From Beroe forskalii (lineage: Eukaryota > Ctenophora > Nuda > Beroida > Beroidae): 64,000 nt of DNA. This document shows positions 46,390 through 57,949 of the stretch, piece after piece (position 1 is the stretch's first letter; each line of letters begins with the position of its first letter). The stretch is from NCBI GenBank assembly GCA_011033025.1, contig WFMF01000010.1, positions 248,001 to 312,000 on the forward strand, read 5' to 3'. A program made the translations under genes and the position numbers. Below the pieces are notes generated by a model. The model was not told the origin of the DNA and searched no databases. It saw nothing but the letters and a program-made list of their open reading frames with translations.

Positions 46390-47005
46390 GTAAGCCAGAC
46401 AACATCTACACTTACTGCGGTAAGCCAGACAACATCTACACTTACTGCGGTAAGCCAGACAACATCTACACTTACTGCGGTAAGCCAGACAACATTTACA
46501 TTTACTGCGGTAAGCCACACAACATCTACACTTACTGCGGTAAGCCAGACAACATCTACACTTACTGCGGTAAGCCAGACAACATCTACACTTACTGCGG
46601 TAAGCCAGACAACATCTACACTTACTGCGGTGAGCCAGACAACATTTACACTTACTGCGGTAAGCCACACAACATCTACACTTACTGCGGTAAGCCAGAC
46701 AACATCTACACTTACTGCGGTAAGCCAGACAACATCTAAACTTACTGCGGTAAGCCAGACAACATCTACACTTACTGCGGTAAGCCAGACAACATCTACA
46801 CTTACTGCGGTAAGCCAGACAACATCTTCACTTACTGCGATAAGCCAGACAACATCTATACTTACTGCGGTAAGCCTGACAACATCTACACTTACTGCGG
46901 TAAGCCAGACAACATCTACACTTACTGCGGTAAGCCAGACAACATTTACACTTACTGCGGTAAGCCACACAACATCTACACTTACTGCGGTAAACCTTTA
47001 CTGTG
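46371..47005 (+). repeat. 30-bp tandem repeat of myosin V exon 3 end plus splice donor (about 21 copies)
   Basis: The unit is aacatctacacttactgcgg + taagccagac. The first 19 bases are the end of the exon (NIYTYCG) and gtaagc is the donor, so each unit carries a complete donor. The exon frame stays open ([10 protein letters not shown] repeated) to a taa at ~46737. Degenerate extra units occur at 46990-47010, 47025 and 47318-47380. Confidence 0.95.
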
Positions 47006-47424
47006 GTAAGTATTGCGCAAACAACATCTATCTTATACTTAGATATTCTACACGATTTCAGCACTCAATGATCTTTTACCTCTACTGAACTCTTTCTTTT
47101 TCCTCCCCCTTCCCTCTAAACTGTGTAGCTCAGGAATCCGGAGTCCTGGGTGGCCAGCCTTGCAGTTGTAAGCTGTGAGGGGTGCTTGGGCCGAAACCCC
47201 TCCGTTTCCCTTTGCCACCTGCTGATGGGAGATGGGACATCTACATCGCAGATGGCAGGGAAACCTTACAACTGTAGGGTAACCGCTGATGATTCACAGT
47301 TTAGAGTCTTGCTCAAACAACATCTACCTTTACTGTGGTAAGTCTTGGTCAAACAACATCTACGCTTACTTTAGTACGTCTTGTCATTCTGCTATCTTGT
47401 TACCAGGCGGCACATTATTAAAAG

Positions 47425-47790
47425 CAGCAAACGAGCCAAATCAATCCGACCGCAGCCAAATCAACCCGACCGAAGCCAAATCAACCCGACCGAGGCCAAA
47501 TCAACCCGACAGAATTAGCCAAATCAACCCGACCGAAGTCAAATCAACCTGACTGGAGCCAAATAAACCCGAACCAAGTCAAATCAACCCGACCGCAGCC
47601 AAATCAACCCTACCGAAGCCAAATCAACCCGATCGAAGCCAAATCAACCCGACTGAAGCCAAATCAACCCGACTGAAGCCAAATCAACCCGACTGAAGCC
47701 AAATCAACCCGGACGAAGCCGAATCAACCCGACCGCAGCCAAATCAACCCGACCGAAGCCAAATCAACCCGACTGAAGCCAAATCAACCC
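47425..47790. repeat. 20-bp minisatellite aaatcaacccgaccgaagcc
   Basis: About 18 copies of a 20-base unit with variants gactgaagcc, gaccgcagcc. It is followed at 47790-47945 by two copies of a ~95-base segment (ttaggttgtgggtttttcta … gaatgttgacgg). Confidence 0.9.
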
Positions 47791-48293
47791 GTTTAGGTTG
47801 TGGGTTTTTCTATGTTGAATGAGTGAATGTTGACGGGTTGTTGTCGGTCCGGAAATTTGGGTTTGTTTCGTTTGCTTCGAGTTGATTAGGTTCCGTTTAG
47901 GTTGTGGGTTTTTCTATGTTGAATGAGTGAATGTTGACGGATTGAACCTGAATCAGGTTCAATCAACCTGAAACAAGGCAAAACCTGAAACAACTCAAAT
48001 CAATTCAAAACTTCCTACTTTATTCAAAATTTCCTACTACTTTATTCAAACATTCCGAATCAAAGTGAAACAAGCCAAACCGCTTCGACCGTATTCTTCT
48101 GAGATCTTTCAGGCTTGGCTGAGCTGGCTTTTCCAGGTTTAATTGATTTGCTCGGCGTTGATTCGGCTTGTTTCGGCTGGATTTGTCGTTGATTCGGGTT
48201 GTTCCGCTTGATTCGGGATCGGGTTCTTTTGCAGCGTGTTTCAAAACGTTGTCTCAATGCAACGATCAGTATTTTTGCCGTCCAAAAATGCCC

Positions 48294-49505
48294 TTACCGG
48301 CATGATAATATCATCATAATTGAAGGGATAAGCGTTTGGATATCCATTAGCAACCTTACAGCTCTGTTTTCGGCGCTTTCAATAATAATTATTGTTCCAT
48401 TATGGTCTATTTTGTGCCCCTGTACACTGCAAGTATACCAGTCCGTGGGTTGACAAAAAACATCGCAATTTGCTCTAAAGTAGCCTTCGTAGCACACTTT
48501 TATTCCGGCATCAGAACAGTTATATCTCCCATCCACTGCTTTGCAGCTGACATCACAAATACCGGTTGGATAATGGTTCTCGATGCAGGAACCACAATTC
48601 TCTCCTGTCTTGTTTTGCGCACATACTATTTCTCCGTTTGAGTTGCAAGTGTAATAACCGTCAAGTGGCTCGCAGAATTTGCTACATGTTTCTGTATAGT
48701 AGTTCTCAATGCAGTAGTTGCAAGAAGGACCTCCAAAGTTCTTGCTACAGCTTAATCCAAGTTTTACAGCCACTTCCTTCTTATTTGGCTCATCTAGAAT
48801 TGGGATCTTCGTCCTGACAGGCTCGGTATTCGAAGTAGTGACTAAGTAGAAAGGGATATCTATATCTTTGAACTTCATTTCCCTGGAATTGTCTAGAGCG
48901 ACTCCGCTCATATAGACTCGTTCGTGGGTGTCTATCTCGAAAGTACCATTGACTTCTCGATCAATAAAAGCCATTTCAAACCACAGCAGATAATCTCTCG
49001 CTCTGGTATAAATTTGCACGTCTACGATTTGATAAACTGGTTTCCCAAGCTGTCTTATCAATTCGATACTTGCAGTTCCTTTGGCTGTTGTATGTCTCTG
49101 AAGTGAATATTGTATAAATGCAGAAAAGTTTTTCTTAGTATTTTGATATCGCAACTGCTAGTAAGGACGCACATAATATTTAGGTATTTAGATAAGTTTT
49201 GTTGCAAAACTGCCAAAAACGAAGTGCAGCTGCGACATATAATAATGATTTGGATCGTGCGAAGCGAAGTTGAACCAAGTACTCCATTTTCCAACTTTCA
49301 AAATACTCAAAATCAAATATTTCTGCCGTGAGTTCGAGCGTCTATACTACTAGTCTATTTTTAACTACCATTTTTATAATCTAATAATTTAATTTGGAAT
49401 TTGGATACGAGTCTTGAAACTCCCTGTACATTTTCAAATGGCAATAAAATAGCATACCATTGTTGATGAATAGATCAGTATCGAAACCAGAATCTTCTTA
49501 AACAT
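48294..49505 (-). CDS. Secreted protein with Delta/Jagged-like N-terminus and repeated DSL domains
   Basis: Two exons: 49458-49505 encodes MFKKILVSILIYSSTM (signal peptide, donor gtatgc, phase 0); 48294-49157 (acceptor actag) continues QLRYQNTKKNFSAFIQ. The first ~150 residues are rich in beta strands and resemble the MNNL/C2-like region of Notch ligands in position only. Three DSL-type modules follow: YYTETCSKFCEPLDGYYTCN…C, HYPTGICDVSCKAVDGRYNC…C, and YFRANCDVFCQPTDWYTC, the last incomplete. DSL modules of Notch ligands have CxxxC…H/YYTCxxxGxxxC…GxxC spacing, which is seen here. No EGF string or transmembrane helix follows; the frame ends after NGTIIIIESAENRAV. So it is either a secreted Notch-ligand relative or a gene whose 3' exons I missed. 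Confidence 0.7.
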
Positions 49506-49509
49506 GCTG

Positions 49510-51552
49510 CCAGATCTAGAAAAGTAGAATACCAATGATAGGTAGAATAATCATGGAATCATGTAAATTAAAGTTTCCTGTAACAGGAATCCTGTTGGAA
49601 AAGATTGAAAGAAAATTTATGGCGCATTTATTGGTGTTACGAAAAGAACTAAAAAAGATCTAAAATTGGCCATGAATAATATTCAGTAATCTCTTGGCCC
49701 AGCGAAGTGAAACGCCGAGCCAAGAAGAGAACACTGAAAATTACCCTATGATAGTATCTGAAATAGAAATAGGAATAAAAATAATGTTTCCGTTAATTCT
49801 GTTGAAATCTTGAATTGACCTGAGTTTCCCAATTACATTCAACTTCATCTACATTATTTTATTACTGTCTCTCGAATAACTGCAGACAAACAATGATGAA
49901 CTAAAGATCTAATGTGATCATTGGCCATCCAGGTTGACACTACTAAAGACGAAAGTTTAGGTCTCTCGGATATTTTCAAAAAACCATTTTTTAGTACTAG
50001 TGACAGAGAGATAAACTAAATACTTAAATATAATACAAAACTACTCAAGAGATGGAAGTTTAATAAACGAAATAACTGATACGAGAGAATTGTAATCAGA
50101 AGCTTTCGAAAATCGTGTGATTATCGTCGTCAGTTACTCAATTCGTACTGCATCGACGACAGCCACTACTCTTAGAAAGGTTACAGCTAAGAATAATTAA
50201 TGCATTGCATGGCTCGACAGAGGAAGTGTAATAATTTGGGTTATGCATAGAAGGCATCAAGAAATGTTACACATATCACAGCAATTAAACTGCCCGATGG
50301 CAATGAAATTAAGGGTTGACTTAATGCCAGTTAGCTAATCATAAAACGATGATATCTCGATTGATGACAGGTATAAGGAATTAAGAGCAAGCTGATATTG
50401 ATTGCATGAAAACGTGAACTATTTATCACAAAGTCACAATAGGAATATCACAAAACAATTTAATGTTTTAAGTTGAATATTAAAACACTGTAAATACTAA
50501 ATACGGCTCGACAAGGAACTGGAAGCATTATAATTTGGGTTAGGCATCAACATGCAACTGCAAGATAATAGATATAGGTATCGCAATTAATAATTGCAGG
50601 ATAAAACTGTCGAATGAAAGTAAGAGTTGAATTAAATCCCAGCTACTCGAGGCCTCATAAATGGCATGATAAATGATATCTCGATTGATGACAGGTAAGG
50701 AAGTAAGGAAAGAGCAAACTGATATTGATAGGAACATGTTTTTCACAAAGCAATTTAATGTTTAAACATGGCTCGACAGCAGACAGAGGGACTGGGAGCA
50801 ATACACTGCACAATACACTGCATAATACACAGCACAATACACTGCACAATACATAACATTAGTTTACACTCAAGCTTATCCAGTGCCGAAGAATTGGCGG
50901 TTTCGCAGGGTTTTTTACTGAATCGGACTCGCAGTGCGCGGCGTTTCGGACATTTGGCACCAGTCTAGACTGGTGCCAAATGTCCTAACTGTTCGCCAGA
51001 AATAGAGCCCTGGTTTGGAGCAAGGCGCGGCGCGCGCGTAAAACTAGGGATCTGGTTAGAGCAACTATGTGGGCCGGGCTTAGTAACGCCGAAGGCTTCC
51101 CTTAAAACCAGGGGCGTCGCGTTTAGTGGCTTGCCGCGCACTCCGTGCGCGAAACCTGGAAACCAGGGCGCTGGTTAGGGTTCCTAAGCCCGCATAGGTG
51201 TGCGTACGCGCGCCGCGCTACCCTACTGTTGACTGTTCTGAGGAAGCGCGCCGCGCAACGCAGACAGGGATATACGTGTTTAGCAATGGTTAGGGCAACC
51301 GAAGGGAGCAGACAAACATTTGCACTTTCGCCATTTGTTAATGTTTACTATCCAGTCAGAAGATATGGACGGGCAATTACGTCTGTCGACCAAGAAAGAG
51401 ATTTAATAGGAATTTATCCTACCTTCTGTCGCGCGCCCTTTTTTGCTGAATACGTATACCCCGTTTGCGTTCGGGAAGCGCGCGGCGCGTACCTTGTGTG
51501 ATGTCGCCAGACCCATTATTTGACAGGGGGTCTGGCAATGCCTGACAACGCG

Positions 51553-51594
<42 letters not shown>

Positions 51595-53070
51595 AGAGTA
51601 AGTGGGTTACCACATGTTACGTGTCCCTGTTTGTTCGCGCTTGCGCGCGCTTTTCGTAGAAAAGTCACCTTCTCCGAAGAGGCGCGCTTGCGCGCGCAAA
51701 ATAAGGCTCCGTAACATGGAGTAAGTAAGTGGGCTTTGGAAGTACTTTTTCTAAGTGTTCATGTTGCGCCAGTAAAGGCAAAGAAATGGGAAAAATCCGC
51801 ATACAAAGAACGTCTGACAAGCAATTTATGGAAGCCCGCATAGTCGTGTGTACGCGCTGCGCAATGCTGAACACGTTTATCACTGTTTGCGCCGTTGGGA
51901 AGCGCTTAGCGCGGGCTTAGGAACGCAACGCAAACAGGGGTATACGTGTTTAGCAACGAAAACGTGTCCGACTCTAATATTAATAATTGGTCACAGTAAA
52001 ACATGTTAGATCGAGGGTGAACTTGAAAGGAATTTCTCAATCATGTCCAAACATGTATAAAACAATTTTATAAATATTTAAATTTTCTCATTAGCCTCAA
52101 CTATATTGAAAGGTTTTACTCTTAGATGGATTTCACCTCATTAGCGCTGAAAGTCGTGTTGCAGACGGAAAGGGGTCAAATCTTAAACACTCTAAACTGG
52201 AACTGAAGGGGCAAACCCTTCTTAATTTGAATTTTGAACACAAATGTGATAAGTACAATTTAAGAAATTAATGAAATGGAAACCGCGACCGTGACTTGTC
52301 TGACCACTTCGCCTCCGGCGGGCGCGCGAGCTGAAATAATGGTCAGACAACGTCTGACAAACCGTGACGGACGACGGTGAACAAAGTTTAGGTCGTGTTG
52401 ATATGATTATGAAATATGAATTTGATATGCAAATGTTTCAGCATGTTATACTTATTGTGAGTGGCAATGCCTAAAATAAAACCTTTTTTAAATTGATTAA
52501 CTTTAAGTTGGGGGCCAACCATAATGATAAAGAACGTCTACAAGTAAACTACGATAGAATTAATCTAAAAATAGAAATAAACGAATGTAATTGATAATAA
52601 TTGTATGTACTTGTAGCATAAGTTGAAACATAATCGATAGCAATAGCATGTTTTAACTATAAGTTAACATTCCTTTCATTCAAATTTCAAGTTCAAGGCA
52701 GCATATCAATATGAATATCATAGTCCCTGTCCACAACAAAAAGTTTTTGAAAAACACAAATCAAAAATTCCATCAAATCATTCTTCAACAACCAAAAAAT
52801 TTTGTTCATATTATAATGACGAAACTATAAAATTCTGAAAATTTCACTTTCTCACACAATCATATATAAAACAAAGTACGCATTAATCAGGGGAAATAAC
52901 ATCCAACTTACTGATTAAAGTCCAATGATACATTTAATTTTAATGATATTGTAAAAGGATTTTACACTACCTTCCGTTGCGCGCACTGTTTTCCACAATA
53001 CAACCCTCCAATTTATGTCAGAGTGTTGCGCGCTAAGGCTGTGTGAAATCCCTGTTCATTGACAATGCCA
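49510..53070. other. Intergenic, repeat-containing
   Basis: Noncoding. It includes two copies of a ~300-bp segment at ~50205-50450 and ~50508-50760 (both with tgatatctcgattgatgaca and gagcaa.ctgatattgat) and short acaatacactgc repeats at ~50803. A GC-rich CpG-containing patch lies at 50880-51960. AT-rich DNA follows to 53000. Confidence 0.55.
50935..51960. other. GC-rich, CpG-rich patch with direct duplications
   Basis: Many gcgcgc/cgcgcg words, sharply different from the AT-rich flanks. The segment gcaacgca.acagggatatacg + tgtttagcaa appears at ~51255 and ~51928. It contains a (CA)n run at 51557-51591. Open frames (for example 118 codons at 51145) show no domain. Possibly a GC-rich mobile element. 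Confidence 0.55.
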
Positions 53071-53074
53071 CAGT

Positions 53075-53786
53075 TCACGGGGTCATGTCGAGGTGGTTGT
53101 CAGGGTGGTTGTCGGCCCCGTTGCTGACCGGCTCGTTCTCCATGATGTCGTTGAGTTTGAGGAGGTGGAGGTTGAGCTGCTTCTCAGCTCGCTTGTTGCT
53201 GTTCTTAGTGTTGCGGTTGCTGCGGTAATACAGCTGGATAAGCTCCACGTACTCCGGCTTTGTGAAACGCTTCTGTTGCTCCACGATGTTCCGCAGTATC
53301 TCCTGACGAACAGAATGAGGGTTACTGATGCTAATAAACGGGGGAAGGATCTACAAACAGAAAACCCAGCACAGCTCAGAGTTAGTGCAAGTCTGAACTG
53401 CAGGTTCAGTGCGTTTATTGGTTCGGTACGATTGTGCAGCACGGTATATTTCAATGTAATTTCAATGTAATTTGTATACTAAAAAACGGTGCAATTGCTT
53501 CAAATCACAACATCATTCACTATGATATTCCATATTTGTGCAGACCGCTCGATTGAAAAAGGCCTCGATAATTTTTCCCCGAAAGGATACTTGACAAATT
53601 TATTATAAAGTTAAGCGCGAGGAAATCCGCGCGTCTTTATCGATACAATCCCTTGACCTCACCTCTGGTTTCTGATAAAGTAGTTCGTAGTAGAACCTGG
53701 CCCGTTCAAGTTCCAGAATCAAGGTTTGTTGTGAGGTCAATCTGCTGTGAGCCAGAATATTCCTCTGGTTTTGTAATAGAGGGGTT
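53075..53786 (-). CDS. EXOC4: Sec8 / exocyst complex component 4, last two exons (C-terminus), opposite strand
   Basis: Exon 53663-53786 (acceptor cttccag, donor gtgagg) encodes TPLLQNQRNILAHSRLTSQ and ELERARFYYELLYQKPE. Exon 53075-53302 (acceptor cgtcag) encodes EILRNIVEQQKRFTKPEYVE, LIQLYYRSNRNT and ends NHLDMTP-stop. Vertebrate Sec8 ends with …CRNIFVLQQNLTNI…ARQYYEMLYNTADELLN, LVVDQGVKYTELEYIHA and LTLLHRSQTG, an unambiguous match. The exons are in phase with each other (0). The incoming phase is 2, the same as the outgoing phase of exon 16, leaving room for one missing 2/2 exon (the vertebrate FEGLGHLISCILINGAQY part). These exons lie on the strand opposite all other Sec8 exons. Confidence 0.9.
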
Positions 53787-53824
53787 CTGGAAGAGGAGTG
53801 GGTGAGGTTCGGTTCCAGGTGAGT

Positions 53825-56800
53825 GAAGTCAGAGTGATGAGGAGTGAAGGCAGTGAGGAGTGAAGGCAGTGAGTGAGGACTGAGGCAGTAGTGAGGAGTG
53901 AAGGCAGTGAGTGAGGAGTGAAGGCAGTGAGTGAGGAGTGAAGGCAGTGAGTGAGGAGTGAAGGCAGTGTGGGAGGAGTGAAGGCAGTGTGTGGGACTGA
54001 AAGCAGTGTGAGAGTGAAGGCAGTGTGTGAGGAGTGAAGGCAGTGTGTGAGGAGTGAAGGCAGTGAGTGAGGAGTGAAGGCAGTGAGTGAGGAGTGAAGG
54101 CAGTGTGTGAGGAGTAAAGGCAGTGTGTGAGGAGTGAAGGCAGTGTGTGAGGAGTGAAGGCAGTGAGTGAGGAGTGAAGGCAGTGTGTGAGGAGTGAAGG
54201 CAGTGTGTGAGGAGTGAAGGCAGTGTGTGAGGAGTGAAGGCAGTGTGTGAGGACTGATGGCTGTGTGTGAGGAGTGAAGGCAGTGAGTGAGGAGTGAAGG
54301 CAGTGAGGAGTGAAGGCAGTGTGTGAGGAGTGAAGGCAGTGAGTGAGGAGTGAAGGCAGTGTGTGAGGAGTGAAGGCAGTGAGTGAGGACTGATGGCTGT
54401 GTGTGAGGAGTGAAGGCAGTGAGTGAGGAGTGAAAGCAGTGTGTGAGGACTGAAGGCAGTGAGTAAGGATGGAAGGCAGTGAGTGAGGAGTGAAGGCAGT
54501 GTGTGAGGAGTGAAGGCAGTGTGTGAGGAGTGAAGGCAGTGTGTGAGGACTGAATGCAGTGTGTGAGGAGTGAGGGCAGTGTGTGAGGAGTGAAGGCAGA
54601 GTGAGGAGTGAAGGCAGTGTGTGAGGAGTGAAGGCAGTGTGTGAGGAGTGAAGGCAGTGTGTGAGAGTGAAGGCAGTGTGAGGAGGACTGAAGGCAGTGT
54701 GTGAGGAGTGAAGGCAGTGTGTGAGGAGTGAAGGCAGTGTGTGAGAAGTGAAGGCAGTGAGTGAGGACTGAAGGGAGTGTGTGAGGAGTGAAGGCAGTGT
54801 GTGAGGACAGAAGGCAGTGAGTGAGGAGTAAAGGCAGTGTGTGAGGAGTGAAGGCAGTGTGTGAGGAGTGAAGGCAGTGTGTGAGGCGTGAAGGCAGTGT
54901 GTGAGGAGTGAAGGCAGTGTGTGAGGAGTGAAGGCAGTGTGTGAGAAGTGAAGGCAGTGTGTGAGAGTGAAGGCAGTGTGTGAGGAGTGAAGGCAGTGTG
55001 AGGAGTGAGAGTGAAGGCAGTGAGTGAGGAGTGAAGGCAGTGAGTGAGGAGTGAAGGCAGTGAGTGAGGAGTGAAGGGAGTGTGTGAGGAGTGAAGGCAG
55101 TGAGTGAGGACTGAAGGCAGTGTGTGAGGAGTGAAGGCAGTGTGTGAGGAGTGAAGGCAGTGTGTGAGGAGTGAAGGCAGTGTGTGAGGAGTGAAGGCAG
55201 TGTGTGAGGATTGAAGGCAGTGAGTGAGGAGTGAAGGCAGTGAGTAAGGAGTGAAGGCAGTGTGTGAGGAGTGAAGTCAGTGTGTGAGGAGTGAAGGCAG
55301 TATGTGAGGAGTGAAGGCAGTGAGTGAGGAGTGAAGGCAGTGTGTGAGGAGTGAAGGCAGTGTGTGAGGAGTGAAGGCAGTGTGTGAGGAGTGAAGGCAG
55401 TGTGTGAGGAGTGAAGGCAGTGTGTGAGGAGTGAAGGCAGTGAGTGAGGAGTGAAGGCAGTGTGTGAGGAGTGAAGGCAGTGTGTGGGGACTGAAGGCAG
55501 TGTGTGAGGAGTGAAGACAGTGTGTGAGGAGTGAAGGCAGTGTGTGAGGACTGAAGGGAGTGAGTGAGGAGTGAAGGCAGTGTGTGAGGAGTGAAGGCAG
55601 TAAGTGAGGAGTGAAGGCAGTGTGTGAGGACTGAAGGGAGTGTGTGAGGAGTGAAGGCAGTGTGTGAGGAGTGAAGGCAGTGTGTGAGGAGTGAAGGCAG
55701 TGAGTGAGGAGTGAAGGCAGTGTGAGGAGTGAAGGCAGTGTGTGAGGAGTGAAGGCAGTGAGTGAGGAGTGAAGGCAGTGAGTGAGGAGTGAAGGCAGTG
55801 TGTGAGGAGTGAAGGCAGTTTGTGAGGACTGAAGGCAGTGAGTGAGGAGTGAAGGCAGTGTGTGAGGACTGAAGGGAGTGTGTGAGGAGTGAAGGCAGTG
55901 TGTGAGGAGTGAAGGCAGTGTGTGAGGAGTGAAGGCAGTGAGTGAGGAGTGAAGGCAGTGAGTGAGGAGTGAAGGCAGTGTGTGAGGAGTGAAGGCAGTG
56001 TGTGAGGAGTGAAGGCAGTGTGTGAGGAGTGAAGGCAGTGTGCGAGGAGTGGAGGCAGTGTGTGAGGAGTGAAGGCAGTGAGTGAGGACTGAAGGCAGTG
56101 TGTGAGGACTGAAGGCAGTGTGTGAGGAGTGAAGGCAGTGAGTGAGGAGTGAAGGTAGTGAGTGAGGAGTGAAGACAGTGTGTGAGGATTGAAGACAGTA
56201 TGTGAGGAGTGAAGGCAGTGAGTGAGGAGTGAAGGCAGTGAGTGAGGAGTGAAGGCAGTGAGTGAGGAGTGAAGGCAGTGTGTGAGGAGTGAAGGCAGTG
56301 AGTGAGGAGTGAAGGCAGTGTGTGAGGAGTAAAGGCAGTGTGTGAGGACTGAAGGGAGTGAGTGAGGAGTGAAGGCAGTTTGTGAGGACTGAAGGCAGTG
56401 AGTGAGGAGTGAAGGCAGTGTGTGAATAGTGAAGGCAGTGTGTGAATAGTGAAGGCAGTGTGTGAGGAGTGAAGGCAGTGAGTGAGGACTGAAGGGAGTG
56501 AGTGAGGAGTGAAGGCAGTGTGTGAGGACTGAAGGGAGTGAGTGAGGAGTGAAGGCAGTGTGTGAGGAGTGAAGGCAGTGTGTGAGGAGTGAAGGCAGTG
56601 TGTGAGGAGTGAAGGCAATGAGTGAGGAGTGAAGGCAGTGTGTGAAGACTGAAGGGAGTGAGTGAGGAGTGAAGGCAGTGTGTGAGGACTGAAGGGAGTG
56701 TGTGAATAGTGAAGGCAGTGTGTGAGGAGTGAAGGCAGTATGTGAGGAGTGAAGGCAGTGTGTGAGGACTGAAGGCAGTGTGTGAGGACTGAAGGCAGTG

Positions 56801-57690
56801 TGTGAGGAGTGAAGGCAGTGTGTGAGGAGTGAAGGCAGTGTGTGAGGAGTGAAGGGAGTGAGTGAAGACAGAAGGGAGTGAGTGAGGAGTGAAGGCAGTG
56901 TGTGAGGAGTGAAGGCAGTGTGTGAGGAGTGAAGGCAGTGTGTGAGGAGTGAAGGCAGTATGTGAGGAGTGAAGGCAGTGTGTGAGGAGTGAAGGCAGTG
57001 TGTGAGGAGTGAAGGCAGTATGTGAGGAGTGAAGGCAGTGTGTGAGGACTGAAGGGAGTGAGTGAGGACTAAAGGCAGTGAGTGAGGAGTGATGGCAGTG
57101 TGTGAGGAGTGAAGGCAGTGTGTGAGGACTGAAGGCAGTGTGTGAGGAGTGAAGACAGTGAGTAGTGAAGACAGTGTGTGAGGACTGAAGGGAGTGTGTG
57201 AGGAGTGAAGGCAGTGTATTAGGAGTGAAGGCAGTGTGTGAGAAGTGAAGGCTGTGTGTGAGGACTGAAGGCAGTGTGTGAGGAGTGAAGGCAGTGTGTG
57301 AGGACTGAAGGGAGTGTGTGAATAGTGAAGGCAGTGTGTGAGGAGTGAAGGGAGTGAGTGAGGAGTGAAGGCAGTGTGTGAGGACTGAAGGCAGTGTGTG
57401 AGGAGTGAAGGCAGTGAGTGAGGAGTGAAGGCAGTGAGTGAGGAGTGAAGGCAGTGTGTGAGGACTGAAGGCAGTGAGTGAGGACTGGAGGCAGTGTGTG
57501 AGGAGTGGAGGCAGTGTGTGAGGAGTGAAGGCAGTGAGGAGGAGAAGGCAGAATGAGTGAGTGAAGGCAGTGTGTGAGAGGAAGGCAGTGTGTGAGGAGT
57601 GAAGGCAGTGTGTGAGGAGTGAAGGCAGTGAGTGAGGAGTGAAGGCAGTGAGTGAGGAGTGAAGGCAGTGTGTGAGGACTGAAGGCAGTT
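53825..57690. repeat. 20-bp minisatellite of about 190 copies
   Basis: The unit is aggagtgaaggcagtgtgtg, with frequent agtg for tgtg and ct for gt, over 3.9 kb. It sits directly upstream (minus strand) of the acceptor of the Sec8 exon at 53786, so it fills the intron end. Because 60 bases contain no stop on the minus strand, enormous frames of 1343 and 929 codons arise (SLLTHCLHSSHTAFTPHT); they are translations of the repeat. Confidence 0.97.
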
Positions 57691-57949
57691 GTAAGATAAG
57701 TCATGAGACGGGTTGGGTATCATAAACAGCCTGAATAGTATATTATTAAATATAATAAGATATATCAAAATATATTAATCAATATATTACATCTTCCCCA
57801 TATTAGTGAATAAAAAGTAAATGATAAAATATAAATGTTAGTTTATTGGGAATACAAACAAGTATAATATATATCTCACCACTCTAAAGAAAAAAATCCA
57901 CAATTCATCAATAAGCAATGTCCTGATACTCAGGTGATAAAATTAAACA

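Noticed and set aside
46360-47000. CRISPR-like regular repeat
   Set aside because: Units are contiguous without spacers and derive from a myosin exon; the genome is eukaryotic.
46287-47088. Open frames on both strands of 100-200 codons over the 30-bp array
   Set aside because: Repeat translations; only the first ~100 bases (to 46389) are real myosin V coding sequence.
51403-51714. Val/Cys or His/Thr-rich small frames
   Set aside because: They come from the (CA)n microsatellite at 51557-51591.
53737-57768. 1343- and 929-codon open frames on the minus strand
   Set aside because: They are translations of the 20-bp repeat, in more than one frame, with no start context or domain.
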